Part shown: piece after piece, positions 1 through 5,766 of the stretch | Position numbering within the stretch: the stretch's first letter is position 1 | How the letters are laid out: every line of letters starts with the position of its first letter | Source: Bacteroidales bacterium | Lineage (GTDB): Bacteria > Bacteroidota > Bacteroidia > Bacteroidales > GCA-2711565 | Assembly: GCA_029938505.1 (NCBI GenBank) | Contig: JAOZUV010000064.1 | Coordinates: 1 to 8,711 of the forward strand | Direction: 5' to 3' | Length of the DNA: 8,711 bases | Made by a program: the position numbers and the translations under genes | The notes under the pieces: model-generated | Told to the model about the DNA's origin: nothing | The model's database searches: none | The model's input: the letters and a program-made list of their open reading frames with translations, nothing else

Positions 1-3000
1 TTAGCAAATACCAATTCTAATTGGATGCGCTACGCTTCAATTTCGCCTAATGGTGAACAAATAGCATTTACGTATAAAGGAGATTTATACCTTGTTTCGG
101 CTAATGGTGGTGAGGCTAAGGCACTTACTTTTCACGAAGCCCATGATTTTATGCCCGTTTGGAGTCATGATGGATCCAAAATCAGTTTTGCCTCAAATCG
201 CTATGGTAATTTTGATGTTTTTGTGATAAATGCAAATGGTGGTCAAGCAAAACGATTAACATATCACTCAAATAATGAATATCCTTATACCTTTAGTCAC
301 GATGATGAACAAATTGTTTTTGGTGCCTCACGTTTAGATGCCGTTAATCACAGGCAATATCCAACTGGTTCTCAACCTGAAGTTTATACCGTTAATGTTT
401 CCAGAGGTCAAGTTCAACAATTATGGACCATTCCAGCTGAAGATATTCAAGTAAGTAAAAATGGGCAGCAATTCATTTATCATGACAAAAAAGGAGGTGA
501 AAACACATTTCGTAAACATCATACTTCTGCAGTCACAAGAGATATTTGGATCTACGATGTGGCTACTAAAAAACATAAAATGATAATTACATTTAAAGGT
601 GAAGACCGGAATCCGGTATACAGTCCTGATGAAAAAACTATTTTTTATTTAAGTGAAAAAAGTGGTTGTTTTAATATTCATGAAGTGTCACTCATTAATC
701 TAAATCAAGAAAATCAAATTACAAAATTTGAAAAGCACCCCGTTCGCTATTTAAGTATTAGTAATCAAGGTTTATTATGCTATACTCACAATGGAGATAT
801 TTACACCCAACAGTCAGGGCAAGAAAATAAAAAATTGGAAATTATAATTTCTACCGAAGATAAAAGTAATAATGAACAAATTGTTAGAGTTAGTGGCAGC
901 GTAAATGAGATGGCTGTTTCTCCTAGCGGAAAAGAAGTGGCGTATATTGTTCGTGGTGAAATTTTTGTTTCATCTGTAGATGGAAAAATGACCAAAAGAA
1001 TTACAAACACTCCTGCTCAAGAAAAATTTGTAAGCTTTTCTCCTGATGGTAAAAAACTTTTATATGCCAGCGAACGTAACGCAAAGTGGAGTATTTTTCA
1101 ATCAACAAAAGTATTTGATGCAGAGCCTTATTTCTTTGCTTCAACTTTATTGAAAGAGGAGTCTGTGATTAAAAATAAGAACGAAAATTACGAGCCAAAA
1201 TTCTCACCAGATGGTAAAGAAATTGCTTATATAGAAAACAGAAATACACTTCGAATTTTCAACATAAAATCTAAACAATCACGCACTCTAATTGGTTCTG
1301 ATAAACTATATTATATGCAAGATGGGGATCAAGATTTCACATGGAGTCCTGATAGTAAATGGATGTTTGTTGAATATAGCCCTGTTATGGCCAATAGCGA
1401 AATTGTTTTAATAGCAGTAGATGGAAAACAAAAAATGATCAATATCAGTGAAAGTGGCTATGGCGATTTTAGTCCTAAGTGGGTCAAGGGAGGAAAACAA
1501 ATGCTATGGTTTAGCGATCGTCATGGATTAAAATCATATGCTAATAGTGGTTCTCGTCAATTAGAGGTATATACTTTATTTTTCACAAAAGATGGCTGGG
1601 ATAAATTTAATATGACAAAAGATGAATACGCTTTATGGAAAGAGATAAATAAGAAGGATAAAAAGGGAGAGGGAAAAACCGATAAAAAGAAGAAGGAGAA
1701 AGATGAAAAAGCAAAGCCTGAAATCGAAGCACTAACTTTCGATTGGAATGGTTTAAATGAGCGTAAAAAACGTTTAACTATTCACTCTTCAAACTTGAGT
1801 GATGCAGTACTTTCAAAAGATGGAGAACATTTATATTATTTAGCTCGTTTTGAAAAAAACTTGAATTTATGGACTACTAATCTTCGCACCAAAGAAACGA
1901 AAATGCTAATTAAATTAGGTGCTCGAAGAGGAAGCTTAGAATGGGATAAAGACATGAAGAAATTGTTTTTATTATCGGATGGCAAAATTTCTACACTCGA
2001 TATAAAAACTAAAAAAAGAAAAGCAGTTAGTATTCAAGGCGAAATTATGTTAGATATTGCTGCTGAACGCAAACAAATGTTCAATCATGTATGGAAAAGA
2101 ACAGAGGCTATGTTTTATATCTCAGGTTTCCACGGAGCACCTTGGAAAGAATTAAAACAAAATTACGAACCTAAACTATCATCCATTGGTAATGATTTCG
2201 AATTTTCAGAACTATTGTCTGAAATGCTTGGTGAACTGAATACTTCACACACTGGAGCAAGATATCGTTATTCTTCGCCGAGTGGAGACCAAACTGCATC
2301 ACTCGGAATTTTTATTGATTATAATTATCAGGGAGCGGGTCTTAAAATTGCAGAAATTATAAAAGATGGGCCACTTGATAAAGATCATCTGAAAGTGAAA
2401 AAAGCTATGATTATTCGAAGCATAAACGGAGAAATTATTACGCCAAATACAGATTACGCCAAATACTTAAATCGACTAGCCAATAAATTTACTGCATTAA
2501 GCATTTTTAACCCAGAAACTAATATTACTCAAAACATCACAATAAAACCAATTAGCTTAAGACAAGAAAGTACATTGCTATATAATCGCTGGGTTCGACT
2601 AAATGAAGAAGAGGTTAATCGAATAAGTAATAACACTCTGGCCTATGTTCATATCCGTAGTATGAATGACGGTCAATATCGAAATACTTACGAAAAAGTA
2701 ATGGGCAAATATCTTGATCGGGATGCATTAATTGTTGACACTCGCTTTAATGGTGGTGGAGATTTAGTTGGTGACCTTGCTATGTTTTTTACTGGAGAAA
2801 GATTTATAGATTATGCCATAGAAAATAGAAGTGTTGGATATGAGCCTGGATATCGTTGGAATAAACCATCACTGGCAATGATCAATGAAGCAAATTATAG
2901 TGATGGACATTGTTTTGCTTGTGGCTATCAAGATTTAGGAATTGGTAAATTAGTTGGCATGCCTGTTCCGGGAACCTGTAGCTTTGCAGGCTGGGAAATG

Positions 3001-3183
3001 CTCCAAAACGGGAGAATCTTCTGGGGTTCTGTTCCTGTTAGTGCAAAAAATAAAGCAGGTGAATGGCTCGAAAATAACGAAACCGTTCCTGAAATTATGG
3101 TAAAAAATGTGCCTGGAATTATTGATGAAGGGCGTGATCAACAATTAGAAGCTGCTATTAAAGAATTGATGGAGAATAAATAA
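1..3183 (+). CDS. Tricorn-like S41 family peptidase, 5'-truncated by window edge
   Basis: Predicted periplasmic serine protease of the tricorn type (peptidase family S41), probably degrading peptides. The open frame runs to base 1 (LANTNSNW precedes the first Met at 25). In this family the W-M-R-Y motif lies just after the signal peptide, so the Met at 25 is not the likely start and the true start is outside the window. Numbering from that Met: beta-propeller repeats of PD40/WD40-like type (for example ISPNGEQIAF, WSHDGSKISF, FSPDGKKLLYAS) fill about residues 1-675. A Lys/Glu-rich insert lies at 539-564, a helical segment at about 680-750, a PDZ-like domain at about 757-835, and the S41 core after that. 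Spacing matches the archaeal tricorn catalytic residues: S741-H742, oxyanion G912 in RFNGGGD, nucleophile S959 in NYSDG, and E1016. All are present, so the enzyme should be active. It ends at a terminator shared with the converging gene. Family and catalytic assignment are firm; substrate is unknown. Confidence 0.93.
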   Translation, partial: LANTNSNWMRYASISPNGEQIAFTYKGDLYLVSANGGEAKALTFHEAHDFMPVWSHDGSKISFASNRYGNFDVFVINANGGQAKRLTYHSNNEYPYTFSHDDEQIVFGASRLDAVNHRQYPTGSQPEVYTVNVSRGQVQQLWTIPAEDIQVSKNGQQFIYHDKKGGENTFRKHHTSAVTRDIWIYDVATKKHKMIITFKGEDRNPVYSPDEKTIFYLSEKSGCFNIHEVSLINLNQENQITKFEKHPVRYLSISNQGLLCYTHNGDIYTQQSGQENKKLEIIISTEDKSNNEQIVRVSGSVNEMAVSPSGKEVAYIVRGEIFVSSVDGKMTKRITNTPAQEKFVSFSPDGKKLLYASERNAKWSIFQSTKVFDAEPYFFASTLLKEESVIKNKNENYEPKFSPDGKEIAYIENRNTLRIFNIKSKQSRTLIGSDKLYYMQDGDQDFTWSPDSKWMFVEYSPVMANSEIVLIAVDGKQKMINISESGYGDFSPKWVKGGKQMLWFSDRHGLKSYANSGSRQLEVYTLFFTKDGWDKFNMTKDEYALWKEINKKDKKGEGKTDKKKKEKDEKAKPEIEALTFDWNGLNERKKRLTIHSSNLSDAVLSKDGEHLYYLARFEKNLNLWTTNLRTKETKMLIKLGARRGSLEWDKDMKKLFLLSDGKISTLDIKTKKRKAVSIQGEIMLDIAAERKQMFNHVWKRTEAMFYISGFHGAPWKELKQNYEPKLSSIGNDFEFSELLSEMLGELNTSHTGARYRYSSPSGDQTASLGIFIDYNYQGAGLKIAEIIKDGPLDKDHLKVKKAMIIRSINGEIITPNTDYAKYLNRLANKFTALSIFNPETNITQNITIKPISLRQESTLLYNRWVRLNEEEVNRISNNTLAYVHIRSMNDGQYRNTYEKVMGKYLDRDALIVDTRFNGGGDLVGDLAMFFTGERFIDYAIENRSVGYEPGYRWNKPSLAMINEANYSDGHCFACGYQDLGIGKLVGMPVPGTCSFAGWEMLQNGRIFWGSVPVSAKNKAGEWLENNETVPEIMVKNVPGIIDEGRDQQLEAAIKELMENK

Positions 3184-3184
3184 A

Positions 3185-3225
3185 GATAAAATAACAAAGG
3201 GGTGACACCCCTTTGTTATTTTATC
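3185..3225. terminator. Bidirectional terminator: 41-bp perfect palindrome
   Basis: Bases 3185-3204 are the exact reverse complement of 3206-3225, with one A at the centre. The core is GC-rich (AAAGGGGTG) and the flanks are A/T-rich, so the hairpin has a strong top and a U-rich 3' side on either strand. It lies between two convergent genes. It starts just after the protease stop codon and includes the stop codon of the DUF3109 gene (3221-3223). The position and symmetry fit one hairpin ending both transcripts. Confidence 0.88.
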
Positions 3226-3781
3226 GCTCTTTTGCTACAGCTTCTAATTTTTTATACCATTTTTCTCCAAACATTCGAATGAGAGGATCTTTTAAAAACT
3301 TATATAAAGGTAAACCAATATCATCCCCCTTTTTACGAGCAGGTTTACAAACCGTCCATTGATGATAATTTAGTGCTGTTTTATCAGTTAAGTGATTTAT
3401 ACGAATTGGATACAAATGACAACTAATTGGCTTTTGAAAATCGATTTTTTTCTCCATCCATGCTTTTTCAATCGCACATAAAGCTATACCATTTTCAAAA
3501 TAAACAAAAGCACATTCCTGATCATCTATCAAAGGAGTTACTAATTCTCCATCGCTATCATAATCAAAAACACCTTGTTCTTCTACCACTTTTAATCCCT
3601 CGGGGCGCATATAGGGTTTAATTTCTTCCAAATTGTCCTCAATAATATAAAATTCGTGGTCTTCAAGCGGAGCACCAGCGTCTCCTTGTACACAACAAGT
3701 ACCAGAACAGGCAGCCAAATCACAACAAAATTTTACATCCAACAGATGATCCGAAATCAAAGTATCGTCAATTATTATCAT
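3221..3781 (-). CDS. DUF3109 family cysteine-rich protein
   Basis: A 186-residue cytoplasmic protein resembling the DUF3109 family common in Bacteroidota; its function is not established. The visible signature is a set of cysteines suited to binding a metal or iron-sulfur cluster: C19, C20, C25, C29 and C30 near the N-terminus (FCCDLAACSGTCC), then C90, C102, C121 (SCHLYP) and C145 (TVCKPA). The pattern resembles YkgJ-like cysteine cluster proteins, but ligation is an inference. There is no signal peptide or membrane segment. I chose the ATG at 3781 over an in-frame ATG 15 bases upstream because a TAnnTTTG promoter box (3793-3786) lies between them and the protein from 3781 begins MIIIDDTLIS, which suits the family. 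The gene appears monocistronic, converging on the protease gene and divergent from argF. The family call is fairly sure. Confidence 0.85.
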   Translation of the reverse strand: MIIIDDTLISDHLLDVKFCCDLAACSGTCCVQGDAGAPLEDHEFYIIEDNLEEIKPYMRPEGLKVVEEQGVFDYDSDGELVTPLIDDQECAFVYFENGIALCAIEKAWMEKKIDFQKPISCHLYPIRINHLTDKTALNYHQWTVCKPARKKGDDIGLPLYKFLKDPLIRMFGEKWYKKLEAVAKER

Positions 3782-3785
3782 CCGG

Positions 3786-3793
3786 CAAAAGTA
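3786..3793 (-). promoter_or_regulatory. Promoter -7 box of the DUF3109 gene
   Basis: On the minus strand the box reads TACTTTTG, an exact match to the Bacteroidota -7 consensus TAnnTTTG, and it is followed by C. Only four bases separate its G from the ATG at 3781, so the transcript should start at or next to the start codon with almost no leader. A TTG that could serve as the -33 element lies 26 bases upstream (3822-3820), somewhat too far, so the upstream element is weak or absent. Confidence 0.6.
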
Positions 3794-3841
3794 CACAATT
3801 TGCTAATGTGCTGATTTAACAATAAGTTGATTAAAAATATC

Positions 3842-3978
3842 CGTCATTCTGAATTCATTTTAGCATCTTTTTTATATCTGTAGAAATTCTGAACCGAAGT
3901 GAGCCGACTGAAAGGAGCTCATGACCGAAGGGAATAACATTACGAAGCTCGGCATAGCCAATCAAGTTCAGAATGACG
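3842..3978. repeat. Intergenic element with 12-bp terminal inverted repeats
   Basis: The ends are perfect inverted repeats: CGTCATTCTGAA at 3842-3853 and TTCAGAATGACG at 3967-3978. A second, internal left end, ATTCTGAAC at 3886-3894, pairs exactly with GTTCAGAAT at 3966-3974, so the right end has two possible partners. An inner pair, GCCGA at 3903-3907 and TCGGC at 3949-3953, would extend a hairpin. There is no coding potential and I see no target-site duplication in the flanks. Ends of the GTCATTCTGAA type recur in dispersed repeats of many bacterial genomes, which I recall but cannot check here. It lies just upstream of the DUF3109 promoter. Confidence 0.6.
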
Positions 3979-4030
3979 CTAGATTGTAGCTATTTATTAA
4001 CAACCGTATTACTATTGTATAACTAACGTT

Positions 4031-4140
4031 TTCGCGTGAGGGATAGAAGCGGCATCTCCCGATACGCCGAAGGCTATCGGGAATATAGCGAATAGCCCGA
4101 CCCGCCGAAGTGTTTCACGAAGGCGGGACACGCCAAAAAA
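4031..4140. repeat. Structured intergenic repeat with two hairpins
   Basis: Two adjacent foldable units with much higher GC than their surroundings. In the first, TCCCGATA (4057-4064) pairs with TATCGGGA (4075-4082), and the stem continues through a one-base bulge to GCC/GGC (4066-4068, 4072-4074) closing a GAA triloop. Outer arms 4040-4055 and 4083-4098 pair imperfectly (GGG/CCC, TA/TA, GC/GC, AT/AT) with purine mismatches, including GAA facing GAA. In the second, CCCGCC (4101-4106) pairs with GGCGGG (4122-4127), with GAA on both sides of an inner GTG/CAC stem. The text GAGGGATAGAAGCGGCAT followed by ATAGCGAATAGCCCG resembles a non-coding sequence I recall as widespread between Bacteroidota genes. 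There is no coding potential. It ends about 15 bases before the argF promoter. Confidence 0.6.
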
Positions 4141-4154
4141 AATATGCCAATTTA

Positions 4155-4188
4155 TTGAATATAAATCAGATAAATTTTTTTAATTTTG
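4155..4188 (+). promoter_or_regulatory. argF promoter (-33 and -7 boxes)
   Basis: TAATTTTG at 4181-4188 matches the Bacteroidota -7 consensus TAnnTTTG exactly. TTG at 4155-4157 is a candidate -33 element at a spacing of 23 bases, the upper end of the usual range. Transcription would begin near 4193, giving a leader of roughly 50 bases that is A/T-rich and contains a Shine-Dalgarno sequence. No arginine-regulator operator was recognised. Confidence 0.6.
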
Positions 4189-4232
4189 CTGCCGATAAAA
4201 TACTGAGATAAATAATTAATAATTAAAACCAT

Positions 4233-4238
4233 AGGAGG
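4233..4238 (+). promoter_or_regulatory. Strong Shine-Dalgarno sequence of argF
   Basis: AGGAGG lies five bases before the ATG at 4244, a full match to the anti-Shine-Dalgarno core. This is unusual here: no other start visible in the window has such a site, and Bacteroidota genes generally initiate without one. It fixes the argF start. Confidence 0.75.
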
Positions 4239-4243
4239 ATATT

Positions 4244-5245
4244 ATGGCATTTAACCTTAGAAACCGAAATTTTTTGAAATTATTGGATTTAACTCCAAAA
4301 GAAATAAAATTTTTATTGGATCTTTCAGCCGACCTGAAAAAAGCAAAATACGCAGGAACTGAAGTTCCAAAATTAAGTGGGAAAAATATTGCGTTGATTT
4401 TTGAAAAAGCAAGTACACGTACTCGCTGTGCATTTGAAGTTGCCGCTTACGACCAAGGAGCTCATGTTACTTATTTAGGTCCTTCTGGATCACAAATTGG
4501 TAAAAAAGAATCGATGGCAGATACTGCTCGCGTATTAGGCAGAATGTATGATGGTATTGAATACCGTGGTTTTGGTCAGGAAATTGTTGAAGAATTAGGT
4601 AAATATGCTGACGTTCCGGTATGGAACGGTTTAACTACCGAATTTCACCCAACACAGATTTTAGCTGATTTCCTTACAATGATAGAACATAGCGACAAGC
4701 CTTTACACGAAGTTACTTTCGCTTATATAGGTGATGCTCAAAATAATATGGGTAATTCACTAATGATTGGTGCTGCAAAAATGGGAATGAAATTTCGTTC
4801 AGTGGCTCCAAAAAGCGTTCAACCAACCAACGAATTAGTTGCTCAAGCTAAAGAAATTGCTAAAAAAACAGGTGCTGAGATTATTGTTACTGATAATGTT
4901 GCCAAAGGTGTTAAAGGTTGCGATTTCCTTTATACTGATGTATGGGTATCGATGGGCGAAGCTGATGAAGTATGGAATGAGCGTATTGAATTATTGAAAC
5001 CTTATCAGGTGAATACTGAGATGATGAATTTGACAGGAAATACAAACTGTAAATTCATGCACTGTCTTCCTGCTTTCCACGACAGAAACACTACTGTTGG
5101 AGAAGAAATTTTCCAAAAATATGGCTTGAATGGTTTAGAGGTTTCTGAAGAAGTATTCGAATCTGAAGCTAGTATCGTTTTTGACGAAGCAGAAAACAGA
5201 ATGCACACTATAAAAGCTGTTATGGTTGCTACTTTAGGTGCATAA
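4244..5245 (+). CDS. argF: Ornithine carbamoyltransferase
   Basis: Cytoplasmic enzyme joining carbamoyl phosphate and L-ornithine to give citrulline in arginine synthesis, or running in reverse in the arginine deiminase pathway. The 333-residue length is close to E. coli ArgF/ArgI (about 334). Carbamoyl-phosphate binding motifs are intact: STRTR at 57-61 and HPTQ at 135-138. Ornithine-binding motifs are also intact: D232 with SMG at 236-238, and HCLP at 273-276. Long stretches such as [10 protein letters not shown] and [10 protein letters not shown] match the E. coli/ArcB-like group. This favours a true ornithine enzyme over the N-succinylornithine or N-acetylornithine enzymes known from some Bacteroidota and Xanthomonads. 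It stands alone with its own promoter and terminator. No other arginine gene is present, so the sequence does not decide between a biosynthetic and a catabolic role. The Shine-Dalgarno site sets the start. Confidence 0.95.
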   Translation: MAFNLRNRNFLKLLDLTPKEIKFLLDLSADLKKAKYAGTEVPKLSGKNIALIFEKASTRTRCAFEVAAYDQGAHVTYLGPSGSQIGKKESMADTARVLGRMYDGIEYRGFGQEIVEELGKYADVPVWNGLTTEFHPTQILADFLTMIEHSDKPLHEVTFAYIGDAQNNMGNSLMIGAAKMGMKFRSVAPKSVQPTNELVAQAKEIAKKTGAEIIVTDNVAKGVKGCDFLYTDVWVSMGEADEVWNERIELLKPYQVNTEMMNLTGNTNCKFMHCLPAFHDRNTTVGEEIFQKYGLNGLEVSEEVFESEASIVFDEAENRMHTIKAVMVATLGA

Positions 5246-5270
5246 TTTTAAAAAATATATTTTATAACGG

Positions 5271-5296
5271 AACCTCCTTTACGGGAGGTTTTTTTA
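5271..5296 (+). terminator. Rho-independent terminator of argF
   Basis: AACCTCC (5271-5277) pairs with GGAGGTT (5284-5290) around a six-base loop, and a run of seven T begins at 5289. It lies 26 bases after the argF stop codon, the usual arrangement for an intrinsic terminator. Confidence 0.88.
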
Positions 5297-5302
5297 TTCC
5301 CT

Positions 5303-5395
5303 GAAACGATCATTGAGCACTCGTGCTAAGCTCGTCGAAGTATGTGTCGAAATAAAGTCAAAGGGGAAGACCAAGCGTTTCGACTCCGCTCAACG
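5303..5395. repeat. Inverted-repeat element, copy 1 (after argF)
   Basis: The left arm contains GAAACG (5303-5308), TTGAGC (5313-5318) and GTCGAA (5334-5339, again at 5346-5351). The right arm contains CGTTTC (5376-5381), TTCGAC (5379-5384) and GCTCAA (5388-5393), which are their reverse complements. The right-arm stretch 5376-5395 matches the reverse complement of 7351-7370 at 19 of 20 positions, so this is a dispersed family with at least two copies in the window. There is no coding potential. Exact boundaries are uncertain. Confidence 0.6.
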
Positions 5396-5408
5396 TCCAA
5401 TCAAATTA

Positions 5409-5438
5409 TTGGTTTTAAATTGATAAACTTTATATTTG
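5409..5438 (+). promoter_or_regulatory. Promoter of the zinc-ribbon gene
   Basis: TTG at 5409-5411, a 19-base spacer, then TATATTTG at 5431-5438. This is the best match in the window to the Bacteroidota promoter pattern TTG-N19-TAnnTTTG. The start of transcription would be near 5442, about 20 bases before the ATG at 5463. This rules out the in-frame TTG at 5436 as the translation start because it lies inside the -7 box. Confidence 0.7.
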
Positions 5439-5462
5439 TTAAATATCAGAAAAATTAAAATC

Positions 5463-5669
5463 ATGAGAAACCAATACCAATGCCTCAAATGTGGAAATAA
5501 ACATTTTGAAACCGATTCGATCCGTACTACCGGTGGTGGATTTTCAAAATTCTTTAATGTTCAAAATCGGAAATTTACGGTAGTAAGTTGCACCCAATGT
5601 CATTATTCCGAACTTTATAAAGGCACTACCAGCACCTTAGGAAATGTGATTGACTTCTTTGGGAATTAA
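5463..5669 (+). CDS. Small zinc-ribbon protein (DUF2082-like)
   Basis: A 68-residue soluble protein with two CxxC knuckles, C7-x2-C10 (CLKC) and C43-x2-C46 (CTQC), about 32 residues apart. This is the usual zinc-ribbon layout for binding one zinc ion. The conserved middle (RTTGGGFSKFFNVQN) and the tail (ELYKG, then STLGNVIDFF) resemble the small family annotated as nucleic-acid-binding zinc ribbon, DUF2082. The cellular role is unknown and nucleic-acid binding is only a family label. ATG at 5463 is preferred over the TTG at 5436 because the promoter -7 box covers the TTG and the family begins close to the first cysteine pair. It has its own promoter; no clear terminator separates it from glyQS, which also has its own promoter. 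Confidence 0.85.
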   Translation: MRNQYQCLKCGNKHFETDSIRTTGGGFSKFFNVQNRKFTVVSCTQCHYSELYKGTTSTLGNVIDFFGN

Positions 5670-5714
5670 TCTGTAAAGATACAATACATTGCGTTTCTTA
5701 TAATATCTATCAAA

Positions 5715-5740
5715 ATCTCCTTCACTAAAGTTTCGGAGAT
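5715..5740. other. Short inverted repeat upstream of glyQS
   Basis: ATCTCC (5715-5720) and GGAGAT (5735-5740) are separated by 14 bases and lie over the expected -33 region of the glyQS promoter. There is no following T run, so it does not look like a terminator for the zinc-ribbon gene. It could be an operator or chance; six-base arms are weak evidence. Confidence 0.25.
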
Positions 5741-5754
5741 CAAGGCAAATTAAC

Positions 5755-5762
5755 TACTTTTG
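5755..5762 (+). promoter_or_regulatory. Promoter -7 box of glyQS
   Basis: TACTTTTG is an exact TAnnTTTG match ending four bases before the ATG at 5767, the same spacing and the same box as in front of the DUF3109 gene. TTTC at 5731-5734, 20 bases upstream, is a near match to the -33 element. The mRNA would have almost no leader, and no Shine-Dalgarno sequence is present. Confidence 0.62.
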
Positions 5763-5766
5763 CAGC

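Noticed and set aside
801..1010. Minus-strand open frame inside the protease gene
   Set aside because: It lies wholly within a strongly supported coding gene in another frame, has low-complexity hydrophobic composition and no recognisable start context.
3797..4243. CRISPR array or small RNA gene in the longest intergenic gap
   Set aside because: There are no regularly spaced direct repeats. The structure is inverted repeats of two different elements, and no promoter-plus-terminator pair frames a small RNA.
4201..4243. Riboswitch or arginine operator in the argF leader
   Set aside because: The leader is about 50 A/T-rich bases with no stable pairing and no motif I recognise; only the Shine-Dalgarno site is supported.
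4244..5245. argF as an N-succinylornithine or N-acetylornithine carbamoyltransferase
   Set aside because: STRTR, HPTQ, D232/SMG and HCLP are all in the standard ornithine form and the whole sequence tracks E. coli ArgF.
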